Assembly (NCBI RefSeq): GCF_023065955.2
Contig: NW_026622875.1
Span: forward strand, 11,200,501 to 11,264,500
Source of the DNA: Ursus arctos
Taxonomy: Eukaryota > Chordata > Mammalia > Carnivora > Ursidae
DNA: 64,000 bases
Direction: 5' to 3'
Shown here: positions 35,709-47,994 of the stretch, in pieces
Layout of the letters: the number at the start of each line of letters is the position of its first letter
Position numbering within the stretch: position 1 is the stretch's first letter
Notes under the pieces: model-generated
Seen by the model: only the letters and a program-made list of their open reading frames with translations
Databases searched by the model: none
Told to the model about the DNA's origin: nothing
Position numbers and translations under genes: made by a program

Positions 35709-37485
35709 GTGCAGAGCTCTGGACTCTTCTCTCCCGACATACTTAAGTATGTATTTAAGGCAGGATGCCAGCTGTTTTTTCTGAGGTGTTGGAGCTTCCT
35801 CGGAGACTAGAGGTGAACGCAAAACTGTAAGTGGTTTTGGATTTAATTTTTGGTGTTCTTGCATGTTTTTAATAATGTAATGTATATTGCCAGCACACCT
35901 TGAAGTTGTAGTAATGTAAAATTCGTGTAAAAATAGTGGGGAACAAGTAGAAACTTTGGAAAATCAATGGTGAACCAAATTTACTTTTCTTGCTCACTAT
36001 AGAAATAAATCCCAAGTGAGGAAGGGGCAGAATTTCTTTGAAAGATGGTCTGGGTGTTTCTCCCGACCTCATGATACTCTTTCACTTAGATTGTTGTGTA
36101 GAGACTAAAGTAGTTCTATTCAGATTTACATCTTCCTTGTTGCAAGATCTTTATTTGTCAATTTTCTTCTGTAGTTGTGCTGCAAAGACCTACAGCCCTT
36201 ATCTAGAAGTGTGTTAGGGTGTGGGGGAGAATCCCTCTTGTGGCCCTGTGTAGTAGAAAAAAATGGTTTTCCCCCCTCAAATATATTTTAACTATTAATA
36301 AAACAAAAATTAAGCTTTAAAATAAGTGTGAGAAAATCCAAAGAAGTTCCAACTTTCTTCCAAAATATATTGACTACCTTATAAAAACAAATCTAAAACT
36401 CTTAACAGGTGTTTTTGGTGCCTCAACCTTTTTCACAGGCTGCCCTGCTGGGCTGAGTAACCCAGCACTAGATTCAAAACGATTTCTCTGTTTTTGCTGA
36501 CTTCTTTCCCAGAGATTTATTAACCATGAATTTCCAATTCTTGGTATGACACAGTGACTGAGATTACAGTGTGAAGATGATAAATTATCACATAAAAAAT
36601 GATAGATTTTGAAGGGAAAAGCATGAAAAGTCAGAATAATATTAGAAATCTGGTCCCGATGACAAATGCTGAAATAAAAGGCAGGCTTGCCAGTTAATCA
36701 TAGTTGTGTGAAAAGCCATGAAAGGTTTAAAGTCTTTTCTTTCTAAAACGCGTTCTGCTTCTTTAAAAACCCTAAAGCAACTACATGAATTTAACTTACA
36801 TAAAAATCTTAATTCACGTTTCAAGAGTAGGTTGGACTTTTATTTGATAGGCTTTCTCTAGAACTGACCTTTATTTTCATTTTATCCCTGTGTGTGAGAG
36901 AATAACACTTAGTTGGCAAAACAATGAAAACCTCACTATAATACTTAATCATAAAAGCAAATATATTTTAGTGCAATTATCATGTTAATTTCCTATTAAA
37001 GGCATTAAAGTCAATTTAGCTTTTTAGTTTCTAACATTAAGTGGATTTCTATGAAGAAATTGGAAAGTCACATTGAAATTCAGTTATACTGAAAATGAGT
37101 GTCAGGAGAGAAATTTCCAGAGAAAAGGTCCTAAGAGTATTTCTGTGTCTTATAGAACATGGTTTTTAAACTTCTTCATGAAGGAGATGAAAAATCTAAG
37201 GGGTGTGTGTTAAACTATATGGCTGATAGCTTTAATATGCAGATTTCTTTGGGTCTCTGTTTTTAAGTCCATCTTGAGTAATTATGACTTCATATAGTTA
37301 TTTAGTGAAGCTAACAATCATGTAACTATTAGGTGTCCAAGGATTCATGCTAAAAGGACGAATACCACATAGTCTGATTAATAAGTGTTAGAAACTTACG
37401 GTTCTGTAGCTTACAAAAAAAGAGCATGGAAACACATCTGAATGTTTGAACTGTCTAAGAATGTGTCCTGGAAATGTGTTTTAAT
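35709..37485. other. Repeat-poor unique DNA
   Basis: About 1.8 kb without a recognised transposon. 36830-37130 is AT-rich but complex. No exon is supported. Confidence 0.45.
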
Positions 37486-37489
37486 TAAA

Positions 37490-38050
37490 ATGTAACCCCG
37501 CCATAAAGGACGAACAAATCATACATCTATATAGCTTGATAATTTATGAAGTGGGCACACCTGCACAACCCCCATCCGGGAGATGTGGAACACCACAAAT
37601 ACCCCGACGTATCACTGAAGGCAGTAGTTATTCTGACTTCGGTCACCAGAGATCTGATTTCTGTTTAGGGCCTTCTTGTAAATGAAATCCTGCTGAATGT
37701 CATTGTGTTTACTTTTGCTCAACATTTTATCTGTGAGATGTAACCATGGTTTTCCATACCACATAGTATTTATTCCATTGGAAGAGTATACCACAAACTT
37801 ACGTATCCCATCTACTGATAGACATTTGGGTAGTTTCCAATTTGTAGATACAATGTTAATGTTGCTATGAATATTCCTGTATGTGTCGTTAGACGCACAT
37901 GTATACTCACTTCTATTGGGTATATGCCTAGAACTGGAATTCTGAGCCATATGATAGGTATGTTTTCAGGCTTTTTAGGTACTAACAAACACTTTCCAGA
38001 AGGGTTGTACTAATTTACACTCACACCAACAGTGTGTTTGTATTTCAGTA
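37490..38050 (-). mobile_element. LINE-1 3' end remnant, old
   Basis: Plus-strand text shows 'tgctgaatgtcattgtg', 'gatagacatttgggtagtttcc', 'ttgctatgaatattcctg', 'tgggtatatgcctagaactgg' and 'tacactcacaccaacagtg' in the order of an inverted L1 3' end. Confidence 0.8.
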
Positions 38051-38955
38051 ATGAAGTCAGGAGAAAATTTGCATATGGACAACCAGTCAACCCTATGTTT
38101 TACCAAAGTAAATATGACATCGTGGAGATCTGTGTTGGGGCTGGAAATGTGGATTTGGGACCTGGATGTTCTTAGGGATGGCAACTAGGAAAAACAACCT
38201 GAGAACGTTAGGAAGTGCCTAAATGCAGGGAAAATAGAAAAGGGCCATGAAAGAAATGTCAGAGATTTCAAGCAAAGAAACTTCAGTATTAGACTGGGGC
38301 ATAAGTTATGCAGGTGAACGGAGGAGCTTGCTTTATTATGGTATGCAGCAAAGTGTTTGAGGTGAAGGAATCTGGTAAGTTGCTATTGAATTTGGAAATC
38401 TGGGTTGGCATTAAGGAAACCTTTCGAAAAAAATGAAAGGGGATAGATGTATATTTGCAGTGGAATAAAGAGAGGAGGAGGAAAGGAATTGGTGACTGTA
38501 GATGACTTTTCCAAACTGTCAGTGCTAGAAAGATTGAGAGTATAAGGGGATGGGGAGAGGGCACTGGATAATGTAAAATGATGAAATGGAAGGTGCGTTA
38601 AGGAGAGTTCGAGGACACTGGCTTGAAAAGTTACAAGTTTGTTTTGGAGAGACTTGCTTGGCTGATCAGTGTGTTTATTTCTTTTCCTTTGAGCTAGAGG
38701 GATCTTGATGGGGTTGGATAAAAGAAAAAATAATACCTCTTTGGAAGAGTTTAGTGTCCTGGTTGTGTGTGTGTGTGTGTTTTCTGTTGGAGTACTTGGA
38801 AATATTTTGGTGGGGAGGGGACTAACATTTGAAATTCAACAAAAATGTGGATTGGTTAGTGAGGAGGCAAAGTAAGTGATTCAGATGGTCCCACGTCCTC
38901 CTTTTTTCAGAAGTCTCATTTTCTAGTATTTTTCACATTTTATTATTTTAAGACA
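38051..38955. other. Unclassified DNA
   Basis: G/A-rich in part, with a short (GT)n at 38764-38780. No gene or repeat recognised. Confidence 0.45.
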
Positions 38956-39153
38956 CAGTTTCTTAGCAGTAGCAGTGTTGACATTTTGGGCCGGAGAATT
39001 CATTGTCAAGGGGTATCTTCAGCGACATCCCTGGCCTCTGCCTGTAAGATATCAGTAGCCCTCCTCTCCCCTGTCAGGACAACCAAAAGTCTCTCCACAC
39101 TGTCAGATGTCCCCTGGAGCAAAATTGTTCCCCTCCCCACTCAGAACCACTGG
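38956..39153 (-). mobile_element. MER5A (hAT-Charlie MITE)
   Basis: Plus-strand text 'cagtgttgacattttggg', 'gcgacatccctggcctctgcc', 'gacaaccaaaagtctctcc', 'agatgtcccctgg' and 'ctcagaaccactgg' is the reverse complement of MER5A in order and length. Confidence 0.88.
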
Positions 39154-39721
39154 CATGAATCCTGTTGACCAGTGAGATGATTAGACATTCTTGAAGTAAG
39201 TGTTAGGAAGAATAACTAATCAGCCTCAGACAGTTGATAATTCTTAATGCGCGGTACCAGAGGAAGTATTTGAAATGAAGAGCTGAATGTTTTGCCCGTT
39301 AAACTGAATTTATTGGTTACTACAGTAGAGCAGTAGTTGTTAGTCTCTGAGCAAAGCAAAGAGATGAACTTACATAGGGTTTGTGAAACCATGGAGTTTC
39401 AGAATTGGCAGGTTTTGGAAGTAGAAGATGCTTAAGGGTAAGTTGCCCCCAGCAGGGAGTGTTGATTGACTTTTTTCAGAGGTGTTTTTGCTGAAGTGCA
39501 TCACACTGATAGATTAGGACTGGTTTATGACTGGTTCTGGTGGTTACTTATTGCTGTCAATAATGAGTCATTTCCAAGTAGGGAAGGAATTTATTTTAAG
39601 CAGTAAGTTGTCCTAGAGTTTATGAAGAAACTTCAGAGTATGAAGCAAATATTTCATTTTGCAGTCTCCGGGCTTTGGAAGACCATATTTAGGCAGCCTG
39701 ATTAAATAGTGCCTCCCAAAA

Positions 39722-39769
<48 letters not shown>

Positions 39770-40294
39770 AATTTTAAATGAATGTAACAGTTTTATATTA
39801 GTGGCATTACTAAATTATATCAGGTTACCCAATATATAAAAATACTATAGAATTACTATTCATAAAATAAACATCTGATCACTTTAAAGATTTGTATGCA
39901 AAACCCATTTTTAACCCTAACTCAGGTCAGGGTTATATGAGGCAAGGCATTTGAATTAAAAATTTTTTTTTCCACTCTTCTTTTTGATGTTGACTATTTT
40001 ATCTTATGACCTTTCTAGTGTATTAAAATAATCAAATGGAAAGAATGTTTCCTGTTTCTCACTCCTTGACTTTGTTGGGCAATATCACATTTTAACTATA
40101 AGGAATTTTAGGGAGAGGGGTGCTAGTGATACAGAGGGCAGTGGTCTGTTAAACTCTTGAGTAATAGGCCAATTAGATGTAATTCTTAACAGAATTTTTC
40201 TCCAGCAAAAATGATCAGGGTTTTTTGTTTGTGGGGTTTTTTTTTGTTTTGTTTTTGGGGGTTTTTTGTTTGTTTGTTTCCTTTTCCCTTAGAC
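39154..40294. other. Unclassified DNA with microsatellites
   Basis: Contains the long (TG)n at 39724-39767 and a G/T-rich low-complexity run at about 40218-40280. No gene seen. Confidence 0.55.
39724..39767. repeat. (TG)22 microsatellite
   Basis: Uninterrupted TG dinucleotides over 44 bp. Confidence 0.98.
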
Positions 40295-40447
40295 TTGCAT
40301 TTCTCAAAATGTGATCTTTGGACCAGCAGTGTTAGCACCTAGTTAGAAATGTAAGTTCTTGGTCTGCCTACTCCATACCCCCCTCCCCCAAACGAATCCC
40401 ATAGTTCACATTCCGATTCTGATGCATGCTGAGGTTTGAGGACTACC
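40295..40447 (+). mobile_element. MER20-like hAT MITE
   Basis: 'gcatttctcaaaatgtgatctttggacc', 'gttagaaatgtaagttctt' and 'attctgatgcatgctgaggtttgaggac' follow MER20 in order, diverged. Confidence 0.75.
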
Positions 40448-40808
40448 GCCTAAAAGTGTGGAGAAACCAATGACATCTGTTCCTTCTTTCACCTCTTCAT
40501 TTCTGACTTGCTCATTAATTATTCAAACACTGTAAAATAAAATGAAAATACTTAGAAAGCACTTCTCTCCTTCCTGTAAACTTATCCTGTCTGTGCTGTG
40601 ATACGTTGCCACACACACATCATTTTTAATTATGAGAAGTTTGATTTACTTGGCTAATGAATTACTCCTTTGTTTGTGGTTTCCAATGTGGCAGCAGCCA
40701 GCTCTTGCGAGCAGTTATGCTGGTAGACTGTTGCTAGGAGCAAAATAAGACCTGTTTCTTTGCTATTGTTACCTTCCTCTGCTTGCTGCTATAAACTTGA
40801 GACCTAGT
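40448..40808. other. Unclassified DNA
   Basis: Nothing recognised. Confidence 0.4.
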
Positions 40809-41300
40809 CTGCATTAGAGTTACAGAGAAACAGAACCAATAGGATATATAAGAGGAGATCTTTATGGAATTGGCTCACACAGTGAAGAAGGCCAAGAAGT
40901 CCCACGATCTGCTCTCTACAGGCTGGATAACGAGGAAAGCTGTGGTGTAATTCAGTCTAAATCCAAATGTCTGAGGAGAGAGAGGCTGATGGTGTAACTC
41001 CTGGCTGAGTCTGAACCTCCTGAGAACACCAGTAACTCCAGTGGCTGGGGGAAGAAGAATATGAATGGGTCTGCTCAAGTAGAGCATTTGCCCTTCCTCA
41101 GCTTTTTTTGTTCTATTCAGGCCCTGAACAGATGGAATGATGCCCGCTGTCATTGGTGAAGGTAGCTGTTTTTATTCAGTGTACTGACTCAACTACTAAT
41201 TTCTTCCCAAGACACGTTCACAGATCCACTCAGATATGCTTACAGTTATTTGGGCATTCCTTAGCACAGTCAAGTTAACAAATAAAATCAACCATCACAC
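40809..41300 (-). mobile_element. ERVL LTR (MLT2B-like)
   Basis: On the minus strand it starts 'tgtgatggttgattttat...' and 'aacttgactgtgctaagg'. It ends with the inverse of 'tacagagaaacagaacc', and the pieces 'ttgttctattcaggccctg' and 'agaagtcccacgatctgc' lie between. This is the classical MLT2B order. It is an old retroviral LTR without coding sequence. Confidence 0.85.
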
Positions 41301-41960
41301 AGTCCGACCCAAGTTATGGGTAATATTACTCCCTTGGTTTCATTTCCCATCCTTCCCTAGCCTCACTCATCTGGTCTCACCTGTATGGAGGAGCTTTGGG
41401 GGGTGGTGAAGGTTAACATTATTTTAAACAATATCCTACTTCTTTCCAACTGCATGTCTTTATTCCTGTCCTTCTATATTTATTTATAGTCCTTCAATTC
41501 TCTCCCCTACCACTCATCTAATTTCTCCCCATTTTTGGTGGGAGCTCAGCATACAGGTTCCCATTTCAATAAGGAAACCAAGTCTAACAGGTGTTAGTAC
41601 TAAGCCTAAGTATTGGCCCACTGGGAAAGGGAAAGTGGTTAGCAACCCAGTGGACATCAAGGACTAGGGCTCCTCTGGCAGATACAAGTTCTAAAAGCAG
41701 CAAATCTCATGTGGCTTCTGCTGACTGTTGAGGCCTAGGTATGGTTAGGATGATACTGGGACCAGCAGAGACCAAGCCTGTAGGTCGAAGATAGCCATGA
41801 GTCCAGCTGATTGACTGGAAAGGCCTGCAAGGATCAGTTCCAGTCCCAAATCCTCCAAGACCCATACCTTAGTCACTCTCACTTTCATTGTTTTTGACCA
41901 AAGCCTATTATACCTCACAATTTAGGGCTTAGTATCCTGTTCTGTTTTCTTAGACTGTCA
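41301..41960 (-). other. Unclassified stretch next to the ERVL LTR, possibly internal ERVL sequence
   Basis: It abuts the start (TG) end of the minus-strand LTR, which is where internal sequence would sit if that LTR were a 3' LTR. No retroviral domain is readable in it. It may equally be ordinary unique DNA. Confidence 0.25.
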
Positions 41961-42327
41961 TTGTATTAACTCAAGCTACTACAACAAAATACTACAGACT
42001 TGATAATTTATTTCTTGCTGTCCTGGAGCCTGAGAAGTCCAAAATCAAAGTACTGTGTGATTTGATCCTCAGTAAGGTCTCTCTTCCTAGCTTGTGGTTG
42101 GCTGCCTTCTGTGTCCTCCTATGGCAGTGAATGAGAGAGGGGAAAAACAAGCAAGCTCTTTGGTGTCCCTTCTGTTAAGGGCACTAATCCCATCATGAGG
42201 GCCCCACCTTCATGAACTCCTCTAAACATAATTTCCTCCCAAAGGTCTCCTCTTCAAAGACTATCATGTTGGCTATTGGGGCTTCAATATATGCATTTTG
42301 GGGGATGTAATTCACTCAATAGCAGAC
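41961..42327 (-). mobile_element. MaLR LTR (MST/MLT1-type)
   Basis: Plus-strand text 'ttgtattaactcaagctactac', 'cagacttgataatttat', 'actaatcccatcatgagggccccacc', 'atttcctcccaaaggtc' and 'ttcactcaatagcagac' is the inverted MaLR LTR layout. Confidence 0.8.
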
Positions 42328-43740
42328 ATTTTAAAAGACTTTAATATCCCCACTGAACATTATGCAATAGTAAGCACAGAGTAGGCAGTTAAATTTTGCT
42401 GGTTAATTGATTTCTACATCCTATGTCTGTTAGGCATTTATTAAAGATTTTTAAAGTATACCTTTCTATAAGTTTGGACACACTGCCTCTGAAGTTTCTG
42501 TTGTATCAAGCATTTACTTGTCATTAATTTCCGGTGTTCAGGTTAGCCTTGGGAGGGGGGAAAAGGCTAGAAACAGTAGCATCACTGAAAGCAGCCTTAT
42601 TCAAAAGGTCAGAGACGTAGCATAGTTACCTTTAAGATTTCCTTACAAATCTGAAATTAAAAGCACCTTGAGGGTTGCTGATTGATTTTTTTTTTTTTTA
42701 ATCTAAAAGAATTCCTCCTTCTGTGCCTCATTCACTCAGGATTTAGCCCTCCTCCTGGTAAAGCATTCAACAACTAAGCTAAAGAAACCCACTGAGCAAA
42801 CACTGTGCCAGATTCATCCTGCTGCCTGGGTAACTAGTGGGGGAATACCTCTTTCAGAAAACCCCATTAAAATTTCCACTGATTTAGGAGACAGGTATGT
42901 AGGGAAGTTATTTTTGGACATCATAGACCAAAATACACCATAAGGAAAGAAAAAAAAAAAAAAGCTCTGTAAAGAAACCTTTCTCTATATTCAAAAGAAC
43001 ATAAACTTCTCTTTCTACCTGCTTCTGTGTTTTGGGAGAAAAAGAGGAACTTTCTGGTTTTATGCTGTGCATGCTTAGTTCCTCATGTAATAGGGCTCTG
43101 CTTTCCCTTTAAATGTGAACTATGGATTCTTGAACAAAAATCATAAAAATTCCATCAGATTAATACACAATTTCAGATTTTTTCCCAAGGGCCTTTGCCT
43201 AACTTATTTTTATCAGCATGAAAACCTCCTGAGAATATGGTGAGCTCTGTTTCTTCACTGAGCTACCCAGCCGGGAGTCTGGCAGCATTTCCGCTATCTA
43301 CCACCCACAGAGCTGGATTTTTTTTTTTTTTTTTTAAGTTGTTTTCCTCAATGTAACGAGACCAGTGATTTCTAACCATAGTCACATCCAAGTTTCTTCT
43401 GGAATTGTCAGCTATGTATCTAAACGTTCCGTTCCTGATGTTTCTTTAAAAAATATTTTGAAATGTAGATTTATTGAAGAGTTGTGAAGGAAAGAGCTTT
43501 TTCAATATATGCTTCACACTGCTTTTTGTAATGTTAACCATGGCACATCTATTAAAGCTAAGAAATTAACCCTGGTACAGGACTACTAACTAAGCCTCAT
43601 GTTTTGTTTGGCTTTCCCAATTTTTTCCACTGATGTCTTTTTGTCTGTTCCGGGATCAAATCTGGGATGCTATCTTGCATGTAATCATCCCATCTCCTTA
43701 CTCTCCTTCAATCTATAACAACTCCATCTGTCTTTGATCT
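42328..43740. other. Mostly unique DNA with A and T runs
   Basis: Poly-T at 42690-42701, poly-A at 42949-42963 and poly-T at 43319-43335. No gene or repeat family recognised. Confidence 0.5.
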
Positions 43741-43747
43741 TGACACT

Positions 43748-43864
43748 TGGTGTTTTTATTTTTTACTTAAATGCAATTAGCCAATATATAGTATGTCATT
43801 AGTTTTGATACAATGTTCAATGATTGATTAGTTGCATATAACACACTGTGCTCATCACATCACG
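43748..43864 (-). mobile_element. Carnivore LINE-1 3' tail, severely 5'-truncated
   Basis: Plus-strand text 'attagccaatatatagtatgtc', 'ttagttttgatacaatgttc' and 'gtgctcatcacatcacgtg' is the inverted 3' end of younger carnivore L1s. A short possible duplication 'tgacact' is at 43741-43747 and 43865-43871. Confidence 0.75.
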
Positions 43865-44117
43865 TGACACTGTTTTTAAAGCTCTTCCCGAATGTACCTT
43901 TTTATACATGCAAGGTATTTTATAACCATAGACTAGAATACCTTATTACATATATTTAAAAATAATTTCTACATATTTTTTGGTATTCAAAAGAACCTTG
44001 AAAGGTAGAAGCAAAATATTTGAATGAAAAAATGAATTACCAAGGAAGACTTCATCTGTTGGTATAAATGCATTTTTATCCAATCTAATGAACATATGTC
44101 AAACATAATTAAACTTT

Positions 44118-44312
44118 TTTTTTTAAGATTTTATTTATTTATTTGACAGAGATAGAGACAGCCAGCAAGAGAGGGAACACAAGCAGGGGGAGTGGGAGAG
44201 GAAGAAGCAGGCTCATAGTGGAGGAGCCTGATGTGGGGCTTGATCCCATAACGCCGGGATCACGCCCTGAGCCGAAGGCAGATGCTCAACCCCTGTGCCA
44301 CCCAGGCGCCCC
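44118..44312 (-). mobile_element. Carnivore tRNA-Lys SINE
   Basis: 'cccataacgccgggatcacg' type. A 17-bp duplication with one mismatch, 'aaac(a/g)taattaaacttt', is at 44101-44117 and 44313-44329. Confidence 0.95.
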
Positions 44313-44395
44313 AAACGTAATTAAACTTTCTGAATTATCTCCTTAATGTGGGAACTTCTCATGTGATAATTATGTTGAACGTTCCATGATTGCAT

Positions 44396-44445
44396 AAATT
44401 CCAGATTCTTTAGCATGGCCTATGAGGTCTTTCATGATCTGACTC
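44396..44445 (+). mobile_element. Short L2 fragment
   Basis: 'tagcatggcctatgaggtc' and 'catgatctgactccc' match the conserved L2 3' block. Confidence 0.6.
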
Positions 44446-44494
44446 CCATTGGTCCCTCAAGAAGCACCTTTAGTTTTCCTGTCCAGTCTTCTGT

Positions 44495-45004
44495 TGTAGG
44501 CATCCTCTGAAACAGCTCCAAATAATCCCCATTACTTCTTAATATATGTCCCTGTGTAATCCCTTCTCCTTGAGTATAGGCTACATTTATCAAATAGTTT
44601 CTAAGAAATAGAATATGATAGAAATAAAGATTGTAAAGACTGTTATAAAGAGGACTGTGGTTTCTGTCTTGGGAGCATTCTCTCATTCAAGAGAAGCCAG
44701 TCACCGTTTGTGAGCACCCCTAATGATAGGCCTGTTTGAGAAGGAGTTGATATCTCTGGCCAGTTGCCACTGAGGAGCTGAGCCATGCTAATAGCCACAC
44801 GAGTAGGGCTAGAAACAGATCCTTCTCCAGCAAAGTCTGGAGGTGACTGCAGCATTGGCCCATTGTTTGATCGAGGATTTGTAAGAGGCCCTGAGCTCAA
44901 TGTCCCCAGTTGAGCCATCTCTGAATTCCTAACTCACGTAAATGGTGAATTAATAAATTATTATTTAAGCCACTGAGTTTTGGGGTAATTTTTACTGTTT
45001 AACA
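44495..45004 (+). mobile_element. MaLR-type LTR
   Basis: 'tgtccctgtgtaatcccttctccttgag' early, 'ctgtggtttctgtcttggg' in the middle, and 'taagccactgagttttggggtaattt' at the end fit an old MLT1-like LTR in plus orientation. Minus-strand frames over it are not genes. Confidence 0.65.
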
Positions 45005-45469
45005 TGTTCTATCCAATTGGAGTACCTGGAACATCCCATATCAGCCATATTTTTCTCATACCCTGGTACCTAGATGTTTAGTCAGTTATTTTGGGATTTA
45101 ATTAATATTAACTAGGTTCCTATTGAATACCAGCCAGACTGATGCTAGGTGCCCAAGTCAAAGACCCCAAAATACCGTTTAAGGAATCCGCAATTAAGGG
45201 ACAAAATGTTGGCTACTAGTAATGTGGTAAGTGCTGTAGTCGAGGGAATGAATTTCTGTGAATTTAGAAGAGTAGTTCTATTCAGTATAAGAAGCAAAGG
45301 AGTACCAAAAAATTTTTGAACTAGATTTTGAAGGTTAGTGGGTTTCATCCCCTAGGAAATGTGGCAGAGGGAAGAATCAAGAGAGTGTAGGTGTACATAT
45401 TGTTTCGGGGGATGGCAAAGATGACCATGTACTGGAGATGGAGGCATGTAGGATGAGCCCGACCTTGAG
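45005..45469. other. Unclassified, possibly very old repeat
   Basis: The order 'ctattgaataccagcca...gatgctagg' and 'gtggtaagtgctgtagtcgaggg' recalls a common ancient mammalian repeat, but the match is too weak to name. Confidence 0.35.
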
Positions 45470-45749
45470 AGAAGACTGTTTCTCATTCTCTTCCCTGCCT
45501 GTTGTGATACTCTTTTCCTTCCCTTGAGACCAGTTCAAATTTCATTGTTTTCTTGAAACCATCTCTGACTATCTCTGCCCTTTGTGGGTTTTGCCCATTC
45601 AATTATTGTTCTCTCATAGTGTTCTTAAAGTGCTCTCCTAGCAAACTCTTGGGAATAGTAAACAGTAGCTTTTCTTTATGTGTATCCAGAACATTGCTGA
45701 GCACATAAAAGTTAGATAAATACTTCTTGATTAATTGAAGATGGCATTT
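45470..45749 (+). mobile_element. L2 LINE 3' end
   Basis: 'ccagttcaaatttcattg', 'ccatctctgactatctctg' and a tail block 'tgctgagcacataaaagttag' then 'aaatacttcttgattaattg' follow L2. The L1 tail at 45770 inserted just after its end. Confidence 0.65.
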
Positions 45750-45769
45750 AACTTCTGTGTTCTTAAAGT

Positions 45770-46055
45770 GTTTTTTAAATTTAAATTCAATTAACCAACA
45801 TAGTACATCATTAGTTTCAGATGTAGAGTTCGGTAATTCATCCATTACCTGTAACACCCAGTGCTCATCACATCACCTCCTTAATGTCCATCACCCAGTT
45901 ACCCCATCCCCCCACGCACCTCCCCTCTAGCAACCCTAGTTTGTTCCTTATGGTTGAGTCTCATGGTTTGTCTCCCTCTCTGATTTCTTCCCATTCTATT
46001 TTCCCTCTCTTTCCTTATGATCCTCTGTGCTATTTCTTTTTTCCACATATGAGTG
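45770..46055 (-). mobile_element. Young 5'-truncated carnivore LINE-1 insertion
   Basis: Plus-strand text runs from the short T-rich tail complement (45770-45780) through 'attagtttcagatgtagag', 'cacccagtgctcatcacatc' and 'catcacccagttaccccatcc' to 'ttccacatatgagtg'. This is the inverted 3' end of carnivore L1. A perfect 20-bp duplication 'aacttctgtgttcttaaagt' flanks it at 45750-45769 and 46056-46075. It is about 286 bp long. Confidence 0.95.
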
Positions 46056-46075
46056 AACTTCTGTGTTCTTAAAGT

Positions 46076-47811
46076 CTTCAGTTAAAACCCTTAAGCTGAA
46101 TGTACATACATAACTAACAACTCTAAAGCAACATTGAAATACATGCCTGATAAGATGCTGAGAATGCAAATACAGGGAAACGATTAATGAAATTTATAGT
46201 GATACGTAGAAGCACAGACATGATGTCAGTTAGCACATGAAGGTTTGGGGTGGGAAGAGCACAAGAAAATGCACAGATGGGACCGAGTGCTGCGTAGATG
46301 GGAAGCTGTAACCTAACTTAAATGGAGTTTTGTTCCAGGGAGCAGTGCGAGAGGTGACTGGGTGGCATAAGTGAAACCAACTGAGATGTGTGCCCTGATC
46401 CATGAAGGAGAAACCAGTTTGATATTGGCCTAGGGGGTCTGCCCCATGGGTCTCAGAGAAGGGATTTATAGAATCGTGGCACCAAGAGTCCTTTATCCCT
46501 AACCAAAGTGCATATTCTGGAGGATACATCACTGTAAACTGCCTGTGAACTCTCCTATTAATACAGGGTCATAAACTCCTGAATGTGCCACAGAGTATTT
46601 CAAGAAATCATAAGAGGTATTCTACCTGAACTCATAAATGAATCTAATCAGTTACCTTGTGGCATCCATGTTTGGGTTGCTTTTTTTCTTTCCTCATGCC
46701 ATTCACCTCCTCGCTGGAATGGAACCACCACACCTTTGGCCCCTGCCTAACTTGCTGTTGTACCACCCCTTCCACAGAGCTTCAAGAAGACTTGTGCTGG
46801 GTGGGCTCTTCCTGCCATCTCTGATGTTCAGAGCTCAAGGCATGCAAGCTTCTGGCCATTTGTGTTATTAACAATCCTTAGTTGTGTTCCCCGTGTCACA
46901 GATATGTGCTTCCCTGTATTAGATGCAAAGAAAAAATTGTTGCAACTTCTACTTACAGTTTTATAATCTACTCATACCTCCTGTACCCCAAGATTTGACC
47001 ATGAGTCCAGCCGGGGGTAGGCAGAACAGGGAAGGGTCCTGGACCCGAAGAAAGATCTTAGTGATAAACATGATGTTCTCTTCATGTCTTTCTCCTCTTC
47101 ACTACTAAGGATGCATTACTCTATCAAGTGTGTTGTGTCTGGTCCTTTCCTTATTTACGGACTCCATAGCCCCTCATATGTAGACTACTGGTGGGCTGAC
47201 AAGATATTCTAAGGCATCTTTGAACTCCTGGTGGACATCACAGCTGGAACTTAAGGCAGGACCACACCTCTGCCATGTTTGTGTCTGAGCAAGGGATGCC
47301 AGACTGGGAGGGAGTTGTGTAATCCAGATACGGACAGGACCAGAGAATATAGGAGGGAGACTTTTGTGTTCAGATAAACAAGAGGAGAGACAATCTGGAT
47401 GGATTTTTGCAGACATGGGTCTATTGCCTTTGTTGGGTGCCATTTTATTCACTCTTGGCATGCACTTGTACAGGTAGAATCATTTAGAACTGGGAGTTAA
47501 GGGACTAAAATTAAAGTAGTGTGTGTGTGTACACATATATATAATTTTTTATTTTATTATTATTATTTTTTTACAGTATGCAGTAGGACTTAGACTGGAG
47601 CAAGCAGGAAGGTCAGCTAGGAAAACAAAACAATCCAGGCGTGGAGTGATGAGCATGCTTCCTACTTTTCTTGTCTGCCAGGAAATGGAATGCTTTGTGC
47701 TGATGTGCAGGAGCTGTGATTTATCCAGATTTAGAATGATTACCTTTCATCTTTATCTGTCAAATCCTATATGTGCCTTTTTTTTGTCTTACTGGTCTTT
47801 AGGTTTTATTT
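46076..47811. other. Unidentified moderately GC-rich DNA
   Basis: Frames at 46230-46532 (-), 46638-46871 (+) and 47174-47461 (-) are open for 77-100 codons and have mixed composition. No domain is recognised. An unrecognised LTR or retrocopy is possible. A (GT)n/(AT)n patch lies at 47519-47545. Confidence 0.4.
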
Positions 47812-47994
47812 ATTTTTTTAAAAAAGATTTTATTTATTTGACAGAGAGACAGCCAGTGAGAGAGGGAACACAAGCAGGGGGAGTGGGAGAGGAAGAAGCA
47901 GGCTCCCTGCTTGATGCGGGGCTCGATCCCAGGACCTGGGATCATGACCTGAGCTGAAGGCAGACACTTAACAACTGAGCCACCCAGGCGCCCC
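47812..47994 (-). mobile_element. Carnivore tRNA-Lys SINE
   Basis: Perfect 12-bp duplication 'taggttttattt' at 47800-47811 and 47995-48006; head complement 'gccacccaggcgcccc' at its right end. Confidence 0.94.
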
